A stretch of 64,000 nt of DNA from Rhodococcus rhodnii (lineage in GTDB: Bacteria; Actinomycetota; Actinomycetes; Mycobacteriales; Pseudonocardiaceae), in contig JOAA01000044.1 in the NCBI GenBank assembly GCA_000720375.1, forward strand, positions 13,300 through 77,299, in the 5' to 3' direction. Each line of letters opens with the position of its first letter. Within the stretch, counting starts at the first letter, position 1. Under the pieces are notes generated by a model. It was not told the origin of the DNA and searched no databases. It saw nothing but the letters and a program-made list of their open reading frames with translations. The translations under genes and the position numbers were made by a program. Below, in pieces: positions 15,548 through 25,075 of this stretch.

Positions 15548-16276
15548 ATGGCGAGTGAGACGTTGAAGGGCCTGACGGCCGACACGCTGGCCGACCGCGC
15601 GTACCGGGCCATCCGCGACGCGATCACGACCGGCGAGTTGCGGCCGGAGCAGAAGGTCACCGAACGCGGTCTCGCCGAGCGGCTGTCGGTGAGCCCGACG
15701 CCGGTGCGTGAGGCCATCCGCCGCCTCGAACAGGACGGTCTCCTCGAACGGACCGGACCGCGGACGGTACAGGTGGCGGCATTCCGGGACGCCGCGATCC
15801 AGGACCTCGCCGAGGTCGAAGTCGCCCTTCGTGGGATGGTGGCCCGCTTCGCCGCGCGGCACGCGTCACCGGCACAACTGGACCAGCTCGACGCCGTTCT
15901 CGACGAAGCCGACGACTTGCTGATCGTCATCAAGCAACGGCAGAACGCCGGCCAGGACGTGTCGCGGCACCTGGACCGATTGCTCGACACCATGCAACGG
16001 TTCAACGAGGTCGTCGAGTCGTGCGCGCACAACCCGGTACTGGTGCGCCTGCTCGGCCAGACCCGCGTGTTCTCCTGGCCGGAACGGCGGGCCAGGCTGA
16101 TCGAACTGATCGCCAAGAACGACAAGTTCGGCCTGGACCGCTACGGGAGCCATCGCGCGCTTGTCCGGGCATTGCGGGTGGGCGACTCGGCGTCGGCCGA
16201 GGCACTCGTCATCGAGGACGCCCGTGGCGGCCTGGGAGACCTGCTCGCCGCACCCACATCCGTCGCCCAACCGTGA
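15548..16276 (+). CDS. GntR-family regulator with FCD domain
   Basis: 242 residues. The winged helix (about 15-75) shows LADRAYRAIRDAITTGEL and RLSVSPTPVREAIRRLEQDGLL. The FCD effector domain (about 85-230) follows. FCD domains usually bind a metal through one Asp and three His; here the expected FH is FN (RFNEVVES) and the last expected His region reads VIEDARG, so only the His in YGSHRALV is kept. Ligand binding may therefore be metal-independent. It is divergent from the MFS-AtuA operon and probably its repressor. Confidence 0.87.
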   Translation: MASETLKGLTADTLADRAYRAIRDAITTGELRPEQKVTERGLAERLSVSPTPVREAIRRLEQDGLLERTGPRTVQVAAFRDAAIQDLAEVEVALRGMVARFAARHASPAQLDQLDAVLDEADDLLIVIKQRQNAGQDVSRHLDRLLDTMQRFNEVVESCAHNPVLVRLLGQTRVFSWPERRARLIELIAKNDKFGLDRYGSHRALVRALRVGDSASAEALVIEDARGGLGDLLAAPTSVAQP

Positions 16277-16364
16277 GCGGGTCACCGCCCGATGTCGACG
16301 CGCGACGGTTGGGCGAGTTCACCCGTTCGCTCACACACGTCGCCGACCACCTACGCGACAACGT

Positions 16365-17180
16365 TCAGGCGCCGGTGGCCAGCGGAGTGTCCAGTTCGAC
16401 GTAGAGCATCAGCACGCACACCGCCAGCACCACCGCCAGGGCGACGGCGTCAGCCGATGTCGGCCGCGAGGGCCGCGCCGAAATCTGGCCCGAGCCGCCG
16501 CGGGCGGTGATCGCGTCGCCCATCTCGTCGGCGCGGCGTAGTGCCACCGTCATCGCGGTGGCCAGCAGGTCGATGACTTCCACGGACGCTCTGCGGCGCC
16601 GCGCCCACCAGGTGGTCGCGACGTCGCGAGGCCGTAGTCGGCGTGCGGCGGACAGCACACGGAATTCACCGAACAGCATCGGGAACGCTCGCAGTGCCAA
16701 CGCGAGGGTGACGGCCCAGTCGTCAACGGGAATCCGAAGCGCTGCGAACGGCCTGCCCAGCTTCGACACCGCCGGCGCTATGTCGGAGACGTTGGTGGTC
16801 CACGACACCAGTGAGCACAACCCGAGCAACACGACGGCTAGGAACATGAGGTGTAGATAGTCGAGCAGTCCGCCAACGCCGAGGCCAGGCATGAGGTACG
16901 GCGCGCCACCGGCGGCTGCGGCCGCCGCCGCGCCGACGAACAGCAGGATCCACAGCCAGCGCGGCACCGTGGGCAACGCTCCCCATGGCACCCGCGCGAG
17001 CCGCGCGGTGGCAAGTACGAACACCGCGACCATCGCGATTGAGACCCAGCCAGGGAACAGTGCCAGCACTATCGCGACCGCGGTGACGGCGATCAGCTTG
17101 GTGCCCGCCCACAGTTCGTGCACCGATGTACGGCCGGGCACCGGCCGCAACAAAACCACCGGCCTCGGCTGCTTGCTCAC
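16365..17180 (-). CDS. ECF transporter T component (CbiQ-like)
   Basis: 271 residues from GTG 17180, which overlaps the stop of the ATPase gene (GTGA). Five or more hydrophobic segments are visible. The C-terminal coupling helix ends in [15 protein letters not shown], matching the Ala-Arg-Gly motif that T components use to contact the ATPases. Together with the fused S-A-A protein encoded immediately upstream it completes an energy-coupling-factor importer. This two-gene arrangement corresponds to Rv2326c-Rv2325c of Mycobacterium tuberculosis. It converges with the GntR gene. Confidence 0.88.
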   Translation of the reverse strand: MSKQPRPVVLLRPVPGRTSVHELWAGTKLIAVTAVAIVLALFPGWVSIAMVAVFVLATARLARVPWGALPTVPRWLWILLFVGAAAAAAAGGAPYLMPGLGVGGLLDYLHLMFLAVVLLGLCSLVSWTTNVSDIAPAVSKLGRPFAALRIPVDDWAVTLALALRAFPMLFGEFRVLSAARRLRPRDVATTWWARRRRASVEVIDLLATAMTVALRRADEMGDAITARGGSGQISARPSRPTSADAVALAVVLAVCVLMLYVELDTPLATGA

Positions 17181-19195
17181 AAGGCACCTCCGGCAGATAT
17201 CAGAGAACCCTCGTGCAAATGCAGGGTGCGGGGACACAGCTGTTCCAGCCCGGAGAAGTCGTGCGAGATGACGATCACGGTGAGTCCGGTGTTCCGGCGC
17301 AGATCGGCAAGCAGCGCCAACAACCCGCGTCTGCTGGCAACGTCAAGCCCGGCCAGCGGTTCGTCGAGGATGATCGCGCGGGGACCACGGGCCAGCAGCC
17401 CGGCGAGCACCACGCGGCGCATCTGCCCGCCGCTGAGCTGGTCGACACGCCGCCCAGCGAGCGCGGGATCAAGGCCGACGGCAGCCAGCGCCTGCTGCAC
17501 GCGGCCGTCGTCATGATGGTCGAACCCGGCCGCTGACGCGATTTCGAGGTCGACGCGGCTGCGCATCATCTGCAGTCGAGCGGCCTGGAACGAGATGGCC
17601 ACCGCCCCGACCTGATCGGACACCGGCTTGCCGTCGAGCAGGCAACTGCCGATCGTCGGCGCCAGGAGTCCGGCCATGATCCACGCGAGCGTCGACTTGC
17701 CCGACCCGTTGAGCCCGTGGATCAGCACTCCGTCTCCCTCGCCGATGACGAGGTCGATGCCGTGCAACGCCGTTGACGCCCAGGGGGTGCCGCAGCCGTA
17801 CCGATGACCGACCCCGTTGAGCTCAAGCAACTTGTTGCCGGCGTGGTGGCCGGGTACGCAGTTGGCTGCCGGAGCCGGGGCGGTGATCACCATGTCGACG
17901 TTGTCGTCATTGCCGGTCAGGTTGAAGACGCGGTCGGCGGTTTTGGCCTCGTCGTCGTAGTGGGTGATGTGGACCAACGCCATGTCGTGGTGCTGCGTCA
18001 GCCCTGTCAGCATCTTGATGACCGTGTCACGACCGGTCTGGTCGACCATGCTGGTGATCTCGTCGGCGATCAGCAGTCGTGGCTCACGGGCCAGTGCCGC
18101 GGCCACCGCAAGCCGTTGGAGCTCACCGCCCGACAGCCCGCCGGTGTCGCGCTCGCCGAGACCGGCGAGCCCCACCTCGGCAAGCAGCCGGTCGACGTCG
18201 GTGGCGACGCCTGGGGGCAAACCCCAGACCACGTCGTCGACCACACGCGTGCCGAGCACCTGGCTCTCCGGGTGCTGCATGACCACAGCGGTACCGCCGA
18301 ACTGGCCGAGACCCACCGACCCGGGCCGCTCCAGCGTGCCGGACGTCGGCCGGCGACCGGACAGCAGCAGCATGAGCGTGGTCTTGCCCGAGCCGTTGGC
18401 ACCGGTGACGGCGAGGTGCTCGCCAGGAACGACGGTCAGGTCGAGCGGGCCGACCGCGTCCTGGTCGCAGTCGGGATAGCGGAAGCAGACGTCGCGGAAG
18501 GTCGCGGGCACGGGTTCGACCGGCCGGTCATCGGCGACGCGGTCCAGCTGGTGCACATCGGGTACGCCACCGAGCCGGGTCAGCATGCGTGACAACGCCC
18601 ACCAACCGACCATGTTGACGAGGGTGATGGACACGATCGACGTCGTGATGATGAACACCGGCCAGTGGTGCATCAGCAGCGCGACGGCATCGCGCATCCA
18701 CTTGCCGAACGGCGCGATGACAGGCACGACGCTGATGAGGTTCCCAATACCGTCGGTGTAGGCGCTGACAGTGTCGAAGATGAGGTCGCGCAGTCGAACC
18801 AGAACCGTCAGCAGGGCCGTAAGGCACAGCGCGAACACCGTTCCCGCGACCAGCGCCGCGGCAAAGGCAGTGGGAACGCCTTTGCCGCGGCGCTTCAGGA
18901 GGCCGACCAGGCCACCGAGATAGGCGTTGATGACGACTACACACGGACCGCCCATGCCTACGGCGAGAAAGGCGACGATGGTGGCTGCGACCGTTCCAGC
19001 GCCCAGGGCACGGAGCCTGTGACGGTAGGCCAGCAACGCCATCGGTACCGTGCCGAGCATCAACAGTCCGGCGCCGAACGGCAAGACGACGGCGCTGACG
19101 GCGATGGCGCTACAGAGCGCGGCCATCACCGCCGCGTGCGCGAGCTCGCCGGGCTGTAGCGGCCCGGTGATTCGGGGCGCGGTGGACATCTTCAT
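17177..19195 (-). CDS. ECF transporter fusion: S-like membrane domain plus two ATPases
   Basis: 672 residues. The first about 205 are a membrane domain with five to six helices, similar to MptD/DUF2232-type substrate-binding (S) components. Two ATPase domains follow. The first has Walker [10 protein letters not shown] (about residue 264), signature LSGGE and Walker B LLIADE. The second has GLNGSGKST (about 491), LSGGQ and IILDEP, followed by switch HD. ECF importers take up vitamins or metals; the substrate is not predictable here. No thiamine, cobalamin or biotin gene lies nearby. The start is 16 bases from the end of the nitroreductase gene, so the transporter may be read from the same transcript. 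Confidence 0.9.
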   Translation of the reverse strand: MKMSTAPRITGPLQPGELAHAAVMAALCSAIAVSAVVLPFGAGLLMLGTVPMALLAYRHRLRALGAGTVAATIVAFLAVGMGGPCVVVINAYLGGLVGLLKRRGKGVPTAFAAALVAGTVFALCLTALLTVLVRLRDLIFDTVSAYTDGIGNLISVVPVIAPFGKWMRDAVALLMHHWPVFIITTSIVSITLVNMVGWWALSRMLTRLGGVPDVHQLDRVADDRPVEPVPATFRDVCFRYPDCDQDAVGPLDLTVVPGEHLAVTGANGSGKTTLMLLLSGRRPTSGTLERPGSVGLGQFGGTAVVMQHPESQVLGTRVVDDVVWGLPPGVATDVDRLLAEVGLAGLGERDTGGLSGGELQRLAVAAALAREPRLLIADEITSMVDQTGRDTVIKMLTGLTQHHDMALVHITHYDDEAKTADRVFNLTGNDDNVDMVITAPAPAANCVPGHHAGNKLLELNGVGHRYGCGTPWASTALHGIDLVIGEGDGVLIHGLNGSGKSTLAWIMAGLLAPTIGSCLLDGKPVSDQVGAVAISFQAARLQMMRSRVDLEIASAAGFDHHDDGRVQQALAAVGLDPALAGRRVDQLSGGQMRRVVLAGLLARGPRAIILDEPLAGLDVASRRGLLALLADLRRNTGLTVIVISHDFSGLEQLCPRTLHLHEGSLISAGGAL

Positions 19196-19211
19196 GGCCT
19201 CCCAGTCGCGC

Positions 19212-19853
19212 TCAGACCACCTCGGGCCGCAGGTCGTCGGGCTGGGCGCGCTTGATCTCCCAGAAGTCCGGGTAGGACGCGCAGATCAGCGCGGCGTCCC
19301 ACAACTTGCCAGCCTCCTCACCGCGTGGGATCCGGGAGAGCACTGGGCCGAAGAACGCGACACCGTTGATGTGGATCGTCGGGGTGCCTGCGATGGCGCC
19401 TGCGACGCTGACGCCCTCCTGGGTGCTCCTGCGCATCGCGTCGTCGAGTTTCTCCGAGGTGGCCGCCTCGGCCAGTTCGGCGGGCAGACCGACTTCGGTG
19501 AGCGACTCGGCGACGATCTCGTCGAAGTCGTTCTTCAACAGGTCACCGAACTTCTTGTTGCCCTTGTGGTGGATCCGGGTGCCCAACGCGGTGTAGAGCG
19601 GACCCAGGACCTGGCGGCCCGCGGTCTGCTCGGCGGCCATCGCCACCCGCACCGGCGCCCACACCTTCTTCATCATCTCCGGGTCGTTCAACTGAGCGGG
19701 CAGATCGCCCTCGTTGAGGATCGCCAGGCTCATGATGTGGAACGACACATCGATGTCACGGACTTTCTGCGCTTCGAGAATCCAGCGGGAGGTGATCCAG
19801 GCCCACGGGCAGAACGGGTCGAACCAGAAATCGACACGGGACTTCTCGGACAT
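19212..19853 (-). CDS. Mycothiol-dependent nitroreductase, Rv2466c-like (copy 1)
   Basis: 213 residues, DsbA/thioredoxin-like fold with helical insertion. The active site is CPWAW with Cys15 and no second Cys, as in M. tuberculosis Rv2466c, which uses mycothiol to reduce peroxides and nitro compounds. The cis-Pro region is [16 protein letters not shown]. It is followed after 51 bases upstream by a close paralogue with the same first ten residues. Rv2466c belongs to the SigH oxidative stress regulon in mycobacteria; whether that holds here cannot be seen. Confidence 0.9.
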   Translation of the reverse strand: MSEKSRVDFWFDPFCPWAWITSRWILEAQKVRDIDVSFHIMSLAILNEGDLPAQLNDPEMMKKVWAPVRVAMAAEQTAGRQVLGPLYTALGTRIHHKGNKKFGDLLKNDFDEIVAESLTEVGLPAELAEAATSEKLDDAMRRSTQEGVSVAGAIAGTPTIHINGVAFFGPVLSRIPRGEEAGKLWDAALICASYPDFWEIKRAQPDDLRPEVV

Positions 19854-19904
19854 GAGCGAACTCCTCTTTCGGGTTGGGAAAACAGGTGGTCGTGTACGCC
19901 GCGG

Positions 19905-20543
19905 TCAGTCGAACTGGGGCTCCATCTCGCCGCGATCGCGCTTGAACTCCCAGAAGCCCGGATAGGACGCGAAGGTCACCGCCGCGTCCCACAGCTTGCC
20001 CGCCTGCTCGCCACGCGGGCTGCGGCCGAACACCGGGCCGAAGAACGCGACACCGTTGATGTGGATGGTGGGGGTACCGATACCGGCGCCGGGGGCGGCC
20101 ATGGCCTCGTTGGTGCTCTTGCGCAGCGCCTCGTCGTATTTCTCCGAGGCGGCCGCCTCGGCCAGATCGGCGGGCAGGTCGGCCTCTTTCAGCGCCTGCG
20201 CGATGAGCTCGTCGAAGTCGCGCGCCATCACGTCGTGGAAGCCTTTGTTGCCTGCGTGGTGGATCCGGGAGCCGATCGCGGTGTAGAGCCGCCCCAGGAC
20301 CTCGCTGCCCATGGTCTGTTCGGCGGCCATGGCCACCCGCGCCGGGGCCCACGCCTTGCGCATCATCTCCGGGTCGTCCAACTGGTGGGGCAGGTCGCCC
20401 TCGTTGAAGATGATCAGGCTCATCACGTGGTACGACACGTCGAAGTCACGGACTTTCTGCGCCTCGACGATGCCGCGCGAGGTGAGCCAGGTCCACGGGC
20501 ACAGCGGTTCGAACCAGAAATCGACACGAGACTTTTCGGACAT
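19905..20543 (-). CDS. Mycothiol-dependent nitroreductase, Rv2466c-like (copy 2)
   Basis: 212 residues, tandem paralogue of the next gene. The active site reads CPWTW (Cys15). Both copies share [22 protein letters not shown], and the [16 protein letters not shown] strand, but differ in the middle helices and at the C-terminus. Such a duplication with divergence in the active-site motif (Ala to Thr) suggests two substrate ranges. A 49-base gap separates it from the aldolase gene, so it may belong to the same transcript as the catabolic genes upstream. Confidence 0.9.
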   Translation of the reverse strand: MSEKSRVDFWFEPLCPWTWLTSRGIVEAQKVRDFDVSYHVMSLIIFNEGDLPHQLDDPEMMRKAWAPARVAMAAEQTMGSEVLGRLYTAIGSRIHHAGNKGFHDVMARDFDELIAQALKEADLPADLAEAAASEKYDEALRKSTNEAMAAPGAGIGTPTIHINGVAFFGPVFGRSPRGEQAGKLWDAAVTFASYPGFWEFKRDRGEMEPQFD

Positions 20544-20592
20544 AGGGCGACTCCTCTTCTTGTTGGGTGAGAATTCGTTGCCGGACCGGGAT

Positions 20593-21285
20593 TTACCGAG
20601 CAGACACTCGGCGGATCAGGTAGTTCCAACCCGCATGCAGCTGGTCGCGATTCCATACCTGGCCGCGTTTGAACCGTGTTTCGGCCTCGTCAGACCAGGT
20701 CGCGGGACCACCAGCGGCGTGCGCGAGGAGCTGAGTGTGGCAGGCGCGTTCGAGCAGAACCGCATACATGACAGCGGTTTCCAGATCCGGACCCGTAGTC
20801 ACGGCGCCGTGGTTGGGGATGAGGATGGCGTCCGCGTCCGCGAGGCTGCGCGCGAGCTCCTGCCCTAGTTCCGGCGTGGCGATGAGCGCACCTGTCTTGG
20901 TGAATCGCGGAAGCTGCGGATGCGTGAACGGGACCGCGTCGTGGGAGAGGGGCTTCAGTTCGTGATCCAGCGACGCGAACGCGGCGAGCGTGGGCGCATG
21001 GGTATGCACGACGGCACGTACATCCGCGCGCCGCGCCATGATCTCGGTGTGGATCGGGTATTCGATGTGGCGGCTGCCGGTTCCATTCAGGACTGTTCCC
21101 TCCGGGGAGACGAGGACGACCCGTTTCTGATCGATCTCCTCGAATCCCCAACCAGACGCCTTCATCCAGACACCGCGACCGCCCGGATCGCGGACGGAGG
21201 CATGTCCCCACACCATGTCGCCCAGTCCCGCCGCGGCGAGTGCCCGGCTCGCCTGCGCCACCAGCTCACGTACGTCCTGCGTCAT
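20593..21285 (-). CDS. Class II aldolase/adducin-family protein
   Basis: 230 residues. Zinc ligands are visible as His94 and His96 (VVHTH) and His159 (IPNHGAV), with an acidic Glu75 in the RHIEYPIH segment. The family includes fuculose-phosphate aldolases and also decarboxylases of aromatic acids such as 3,4-dihydroxyphthalate decarboxylase. With a bicupin dioxygenase-like gene in the same operon and an aromatic cluster next door, the decarboxylase alternative deserves weight. The ATG overlaps the stop of the MBL gene (ATGA), so the two are coupled. Confidence 0.82.
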   Translation of the reverse strand: MTQDVRELVAQASRALAAAGLGDMVWGHASVRDPGGRGVWMKASGWGFEEIDQKRVVLVSPEGTVLNGTGSRHIEYPIHTEIMARRADVRAVVHTHAPTLAAFASLDHELKPLSHDAVPFTHPQLPRFTKTGALIATPELGQELARSLADADAILIPNHGAVTTGPDLETAVMYAVLLERACHTQLLAHAAGGPATWSDEAETRFKRGQVWNRDQLHAGWNYLIRRVSAR

Positions 21286-21917
21286 CCGAACTCCCGCGGG
21301 ACAGCGTGATCAAGAACGACGACCTCCGTGCCCTCCGGCGCCAGGTTCGTCAGCAACTGGTGGTGCAAATGTTGATGCACCGGCGCGAGGCCACCCTGAT
21401 GGATGGGAACGGCGACGCGGGGCGTCACGTCGCGGAGGTAGTCGATGCCCTCCTGGATCTTCATCCACGGTCCTGCGGCGGGGACCAGCAGGACGTCGAC
21501 TGGCCCATCGACCGGCTGCAAGGCGTCGCCAGGATGCAGCACCGCACCATTGACGAGGTAACCGTTGTTGTCCGAGCCCGCCAAGTCAGGGTGAATGCAG
21601 GCATGAGCACCGTTGCCTGTCACGGTGATCTCGACACCGGCGATCATCAGCTTGTCCCCTGGTGTGGCGACAACCATGTCCAGTCCGGAAAGGACACTCG
21701 CAGCAGAAGGGCTGTGCACGACTATCGCTTGTGGACTGTTCGCCAGCAGCGCACGCAGCCGGTCGGCGTCCAGGTGGTCAGGATGGGCGTGGGTGATCAG
21801 TACGAGGTCGAGATCGGCCACGTCCTCAAACCCGGCGGAGTAGGCGCCGGGGTCGATCAGCACGCGCTGCGGTAGTTCGAGCAGGACACAGGCGTGTCCA
21901 TAGTGGATCAGACGCAT
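21282..21917 (-). CDS. MBL-fold metal-dependent hydrolase
   Basis: 211 residues of the UPF0173-like subgroup. It starts directly with MRLIHYGHACVLLEL and DPGAYS, then the metal motif THAHPDHLD (His43, His45, Asp47, His48), and later DNNGYLVNG-x5-GD as the second ligand region. A lactonase or related hydrolase activity would fit an aromatic or sugar-acid pathway. It overlaps the aldolase gene downstream and lies 16 bases from the dehydrogenase gene upstream. Confidence 0.82.
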   Translation of the reverse strand: MRLIHYGHACVLLELPQRVLIDPGAYSAGFEDVADLDLVLITHAHPDHLDADRLRALLANSPQAIVVHSPSAASVLSGLDMVVATPGDKLMIAGVEITVTGNGAHACIHPDLAGSDNNGYLVNGAVLHPGDALQPVDGPVDVLLVPAAGPWMKIQEGIDYLRDVTPRVAVPIHQGGLAPVHQHLHHQLLTNLAPEGTEVVVLDHAVPREFG

Positions 21918-21933
21918 CGTTTCTCCGGCCTGG

Positions 21934-23034
21934 TCACGGGTTGACGACGGTCATCCACATGGGCTCCGCACGCTGCTGCAGCAGATCGACGGCCTTGACC
22001 GCGTCGGTGAGCGGGAACCGGTGGGTGATGAGGTCATCGGCGGTGAGCGCGCCGGTTTCGAGCAGGCGCAGGACTTCTTGCGCGTCGGTGCGGGTGCAGG
22101 CGCGGGTGCCGACGAACCGTGAGCAGTTGACCATCAACGCGATGGCGGGTACCTGCACGGGATTGGTGTTGCCTCCCATGTGGACCAACGTGCCACCGGG
22201 AGCGAGGGCGCCCATGGCCTGGACCGTGGCCGGTCCGTCGGGGATGTAGTCGATCACGGCCTGCGCGCCCGCGGGCGCCAGTTCCCGGAGCCTGCGAGTG
22301 AGTCCGCCGGTTGCGGCCCAGTCCCCCGCAAGCTCGTCCAACGCGACGACATCGGTGGAGATCCGGCCGGCGAGCCGGGCGACGGAGGAAACCCGCTCGG
22401 CGTCCCGGCCCACGAGAACCAGGTGGGCGATACCGAAGTGCTCGGCGAGCCGCACCGTCGCGGTGCCCATGGTGCCGGTCGCGGCCGTGACCACCACAGT
22501 GGAACCCGCTCGCAGATCAGCACACTTGAGCGCGTTCACGGCGTTGGCGATGTCGTGCACCTTGGCGGCGACGTCGAAGCTGACGGAGTCCGGTACCCGG
22601 TCGGCCAGCCAATGCGGGATGCGCACGTACTCCGCGATCCCCCCATTGTGGTACTCGTCGTACAGCGGCTTCACGACGGCGTCGAACGAGGCGTGACCGA
22701 CCATGGCGTATTCGCGGCACATCATGTCGCGGCCGCTGCGGCAGTAGGCACACCGACCGCAGTTCAGGTTCGGATGTACGCGAACCCGGTCACCGATCCC
22801 GAAGTCGTGGACCTGGCCGCCGACGGCGGCGATCGTGCCCGCGGCCTCGTGTCCCAGGGTCGTGGGCAGGTGCTTGAACGCGCCCATCGCGAGCAGGCGC
22901 ATCATTCCAGGGGCCAGCCCGGCCGCGGCGACCTTGACGACCACGTCGAGCGGGCCGGGTTCGGGAATGGGAACCTCGTCGAGGACGAGGACGGTGGAGT
23001 CGCGATGAGCCCGCAGTGCAAGCATCGTGGTCAT
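21934..23034 (-). CDS. MDR-type alcohol dehydrogenase with altered catalytic zinc site
   Basis: 366 residues. The structural zinc motif is complete: Cys92, Cys95, Cys98, Cys106. The catalytic half is altered. GHEAAG supplies His62-Glu63, but the usual Cys in the G-V-C-G/H-T-D motif is Ala41 (AAAGLAPGMM) and the conserved Asp is Met44. The Rossmann region has TAATGTMGTATVRLAEHFG rather than the common GAGPVG. The protein may therefore lack catalytic zinc or use an unusual site, as in quinone-reductase-like members. The ATG overlaps the bicupin stop. Confidence 0.85.
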   Translation of the reverse strand: MTTMLALRAHRDSTVLVLDEVPIPEPGPLDVVVKVAAAGLAPGMMRLLAMGAFKHLPTTLGHEAAGTIAAVGGQVHDFGIGDRVRVHPNLNCGRCAYCRSGRDMMCREYAMVGHASFDAVVKPLYDEYHNGGIAEYVRIPHWLADRVPDSVSFDVAAKVHDIANAVNALKCADLRAGSTVVVTAATGTMGTATVRLAEHFGIAHLVLVGRDAERVSSVARLAGRISTDVVALDELAGDWAATGGLTRRLRELAPAGAQAVIDYIPDGPATVQAMGALAPGGTLVHMGGNTNPVQVPAIALMVNCSRFVGTRACTRTDAQEVLRLLETGALTADDLITHRFPLTDAVKAVDLLQQRAEPMWMTVVNP

Positions 23035-24020
23035 GCGTGGACCTCCGCGGTCAACTGGGTCAGATAGTCCTTTGTGTACTTCTCGGCGGTACGCGCCGTC
23101 TCAGCGATCTGCGGCAGCTCACGGTGTGACAGCAGGACGACGTACTCGCCGGACTCGCTCACCACGCTGGTGTGGGCGAGGCCGAGTGGAATCCGGGCGA
23201 AGTCGCCCGGCGCGAGTTCGACGATGCCGCGCTGGGTGATCAGTGTCCGGTGACCCCGGGCCTGGTATTGGATCTCGTCGGCGTCGAGAGTGCGGCGATA
23301 TCGCCGTTCTTCCGTACGGGTGGCAACGACCATGCCCAGACGGACTTGGTCGGTGCCGTACAGCCACGTGACGCCCTCGTCGTCGGCGCGCAGTACCTGC
23401 ATCCGAGCGTCTTCGCTGTGCACTTGTGCCAGTAGTCGCCGCTCGTCGATGGGAAACACGGTGATGTCATGGCCGGGTGTGCCCATGCACTGGGTGATGG
23501 CCTCGTTGGTCGGACCAGGCTGCCAGCCCGGGAACGGCGGAAACACCGGCTGGGACTCGCGATCCGACGGCACCAGTTCGACGACCGGTGCGGGCAGGTA
23601 GAACACCAGGTGACTCTCGGCACGGCCGTAGTTGTCGTGGCCGACTCCGCGCGGGATACGGGAGAACTCACCGGCCCGGTGCTCGATCACGCCGAGTTCG
23701 GTCATCAGCGTGCGCTCGCCGGCGATCTGGTATGAGATCTCGTCCACGTCGCAGTTGCGGTGATAGAACGGCTGTCGGCTGTCCATGGTCTGCCACTCGA
23801 CCCGGATCTCGTCGTTCTCGTAGACGCCGCGGGGCGGGGCGAACGGCTGGGCGTGGTACTCCTGCGGGAAGTGCACGACCGTCAACGGTGAATGGTCGTG
23901 CCACAACTTGATCGGTACCTTCGACTCATGCGGCGGCGACAGCAGTAAATGCTCATCGCGGACCACGCTCCACAGTGGCCGGTCCTCCGCCATGACCATC
24001 GCGTCTTCGATGACCTGCAT
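23031..24020 (-). CDS. Bicupin protein, homogentisate/gentisate dioxygenase-like fold
   Basis: 329 residues with two cupin halves. The first has HRNCDVDEISYQIAGERTLMTEL then AGEFSRIPRGVGHDNYG (His87, Glu94 and a later His as likely metal ligands). The second repeats the pattern as YRRTLDADEIQYQARGHRTLIT and PGDFARIPLGLAHTSV, with fewer His residues. The ring-cleaving homogentisate dioxygenase family has the same architecture, but the substrate here is unknown. It sits between the TAXI-like gene and the dehydrogenase in an operon whose genes overlap. Confidence 0.75.
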   Translation of the reverse strand: MQVIEDAMVMAEDRPLWSVVRDEHLLLSPPHESKVPIKLWHDHSPLTVVHFPQEYHAQPFAPPRGVYENDEIRVEWQTMDSRQPFYHRNCDVDEISYQIAGERTLMTELGVIEHRAGEFSRIPRGVGHDNYGRAESHLVFYLPAPVVELVPSDRESQPVFPPFPGWQPGPTNEAITQCMGTPGHDITVFPIDERRLLAQVHSEDARMQVLRADDEGVTWLYGTDQVRLGMVVATRTEERRYRRTLDADEIQYQARGHRTLITQRGIVELAPGDFARIPLGLAHTSVVSESGEYVVLLSHRELPQIAETARTAEKYTKDYLTQLTAEVHA

Positions 24021-24039
24021 AGCGATCTCCTTGACTCTG

Positions 24040-24996
24040 TCAGTTGGTCGGCAGCGCCTCGTAGTAGCGGGCCGCGCCCGGGTGCAGTGGGATCGGCGTC
24101 AGCCCCATCGCCGACGGATCCAAGGGGTAGGTCACCGGACTGCGTTCCGGCGGCAGGTGCCGGTACTGCGCTTCGAGCAGGTGACGGGTCTCCCCGAGAA
24201 TCCACGCCACGGCATAGGCCACGTCGTCGTCGAGCTCGCTGGTCGTCATCATGAGGAAGTCCGAGAAGTCGAGCGTCCGGAATGCGTCAGTGCCGGGGAA
24301 ATACCCGTCGGCGACGGTCGCGGCGGGCCAGCCATAGTCCGACTCGAGTGCGGCCAGCACCTCGTCCTCGACGGTCAGGAACCGGTAGTCGGGAGCGAAC
24401 TGTTGCCAGTGCGGGAGCATCACGGCTTCGTGGATGATCGCGTTCGCCCGGCCCGCCAGCACATGGTCGAGCGATTCGAAGGGACGCTCGTCCTCCAGAA
24501 AGCGCCCGCCCCAGCCGGTCACGTCGATCCCCGCGCGATCCAGGATCGCATGGGCGGCCAGACCGACGTGGTTGATTCCATCGTGGACCGACGTGGCCAG
24601 CCGCAGTCGCGGCCTGCGTGCACGCAACTGCGCGAACGTGGTGATCTCCAGCGAGCGGTGCACTGCCACAACCAGGCGGTCGCGTTGCGGAAGGACACCG
24701 AGTGCACGCAACTGCGGGAACTTCTCGTCAGCGTAGATGCCGCGCCCGTCGAGGGCGGCGGTGGCGAAGGCCGCCGGTGTGGTCAGTGCGATATCGACCT
24801 CGCCGTGCCCCACCGCACGCACCGCGTCGGCGGATCCACGGCTGTTCCATGTCGCGATCCGGGTTCCCGGCCCGGCTCGATCGGCCAGCTCCTGGGCGAC
24901 CCAGCCGCAGATCCGGTGCAGGTTCGCCGTACCCCAGTCCCCGCGCAGGTGCAGGACGAGCGGCCGGCCGATCTTCGGCTCCGCTGGACGGGTCAC
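24040..24996 (-). CDS. TAXI-family solute-binding-like protein without signal peptide
   Basis: 318 residues. The pattern LHRICGWVAQELADRAGPGTRIATWNSRGSADAVRAVGHGEVDIALTTP (the segment at about 27-75) and the C-terminal PLHPGAARYYEAL are those of TAXI proteins, the binding subunits of TRAP importers. No signal peptide or lipobox precedes the domain, and no TRAP membrane gene is present in the window. It may be a cytoplasmic ligand-binding protein, perhaps a sensor or carrier for this operon's substrate. It is the first gene of the operon and divergent from the MarR gene. Confidence 0.75.
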   Translation of the reverse strand: MTRPAEPKIGRPLVLHLRGDWGTANLHRICGWVAQELADRAGPGTRIATWNSRGSADAVRAVGHGEVDIALTTPAAFATAALDGRGIYADEKFPQLRALGVLPQRDRLVVAVHRSLEITTFAQLRARRPRLRLATSVHDGINHVGLAAHAILDRAGIDVTGWGGRFLEDERPFESLDHVLAGRANAIIHEAVMLPHWQQFAPDYRFLTVEDEVLAALESDYGWPAATVADGYFPGTDAFRTLDFSDFLMMTTSELDDDVAYAVAWILGETRHLLEAQYRHLPPERSPVTYPLDPSAMGLTPIPLHPGAARYYEALPTN

Positions 24997-25062
24997 TGGA
25001 TGTCATCCTTCCCATTTAGACCACTGTGGACGGTCGCTGACGACCGGCGGGACTGCGTGTGA

Positions 25063-25072
25063 TATGTCTAGT
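25063..25072. promoter_or_regulatory. Putative MarR site in front of the marR-like gene
   Basis: TATGTCTAGT at 25063-25072 reads ACTAGACATA on the minus strand. It differs at one base from ACTAGAGATA in front of the ABM gene (26526-26535). Shared elements at both promoters around one regulator suggest autoregulation. It overlaps the upstream ATG candidate at 25064, favouring ATG 25076 as start. Confidence 0.4.
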
Positions 25073-25075
25073 GCC

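Noticed and set aside
19050..20570. 506-codon plus-strand frame opposite the tandem nitroreductases
   Set aside because: It contains an internal repeat only because it mirrors the duplicated genes on the other strand.
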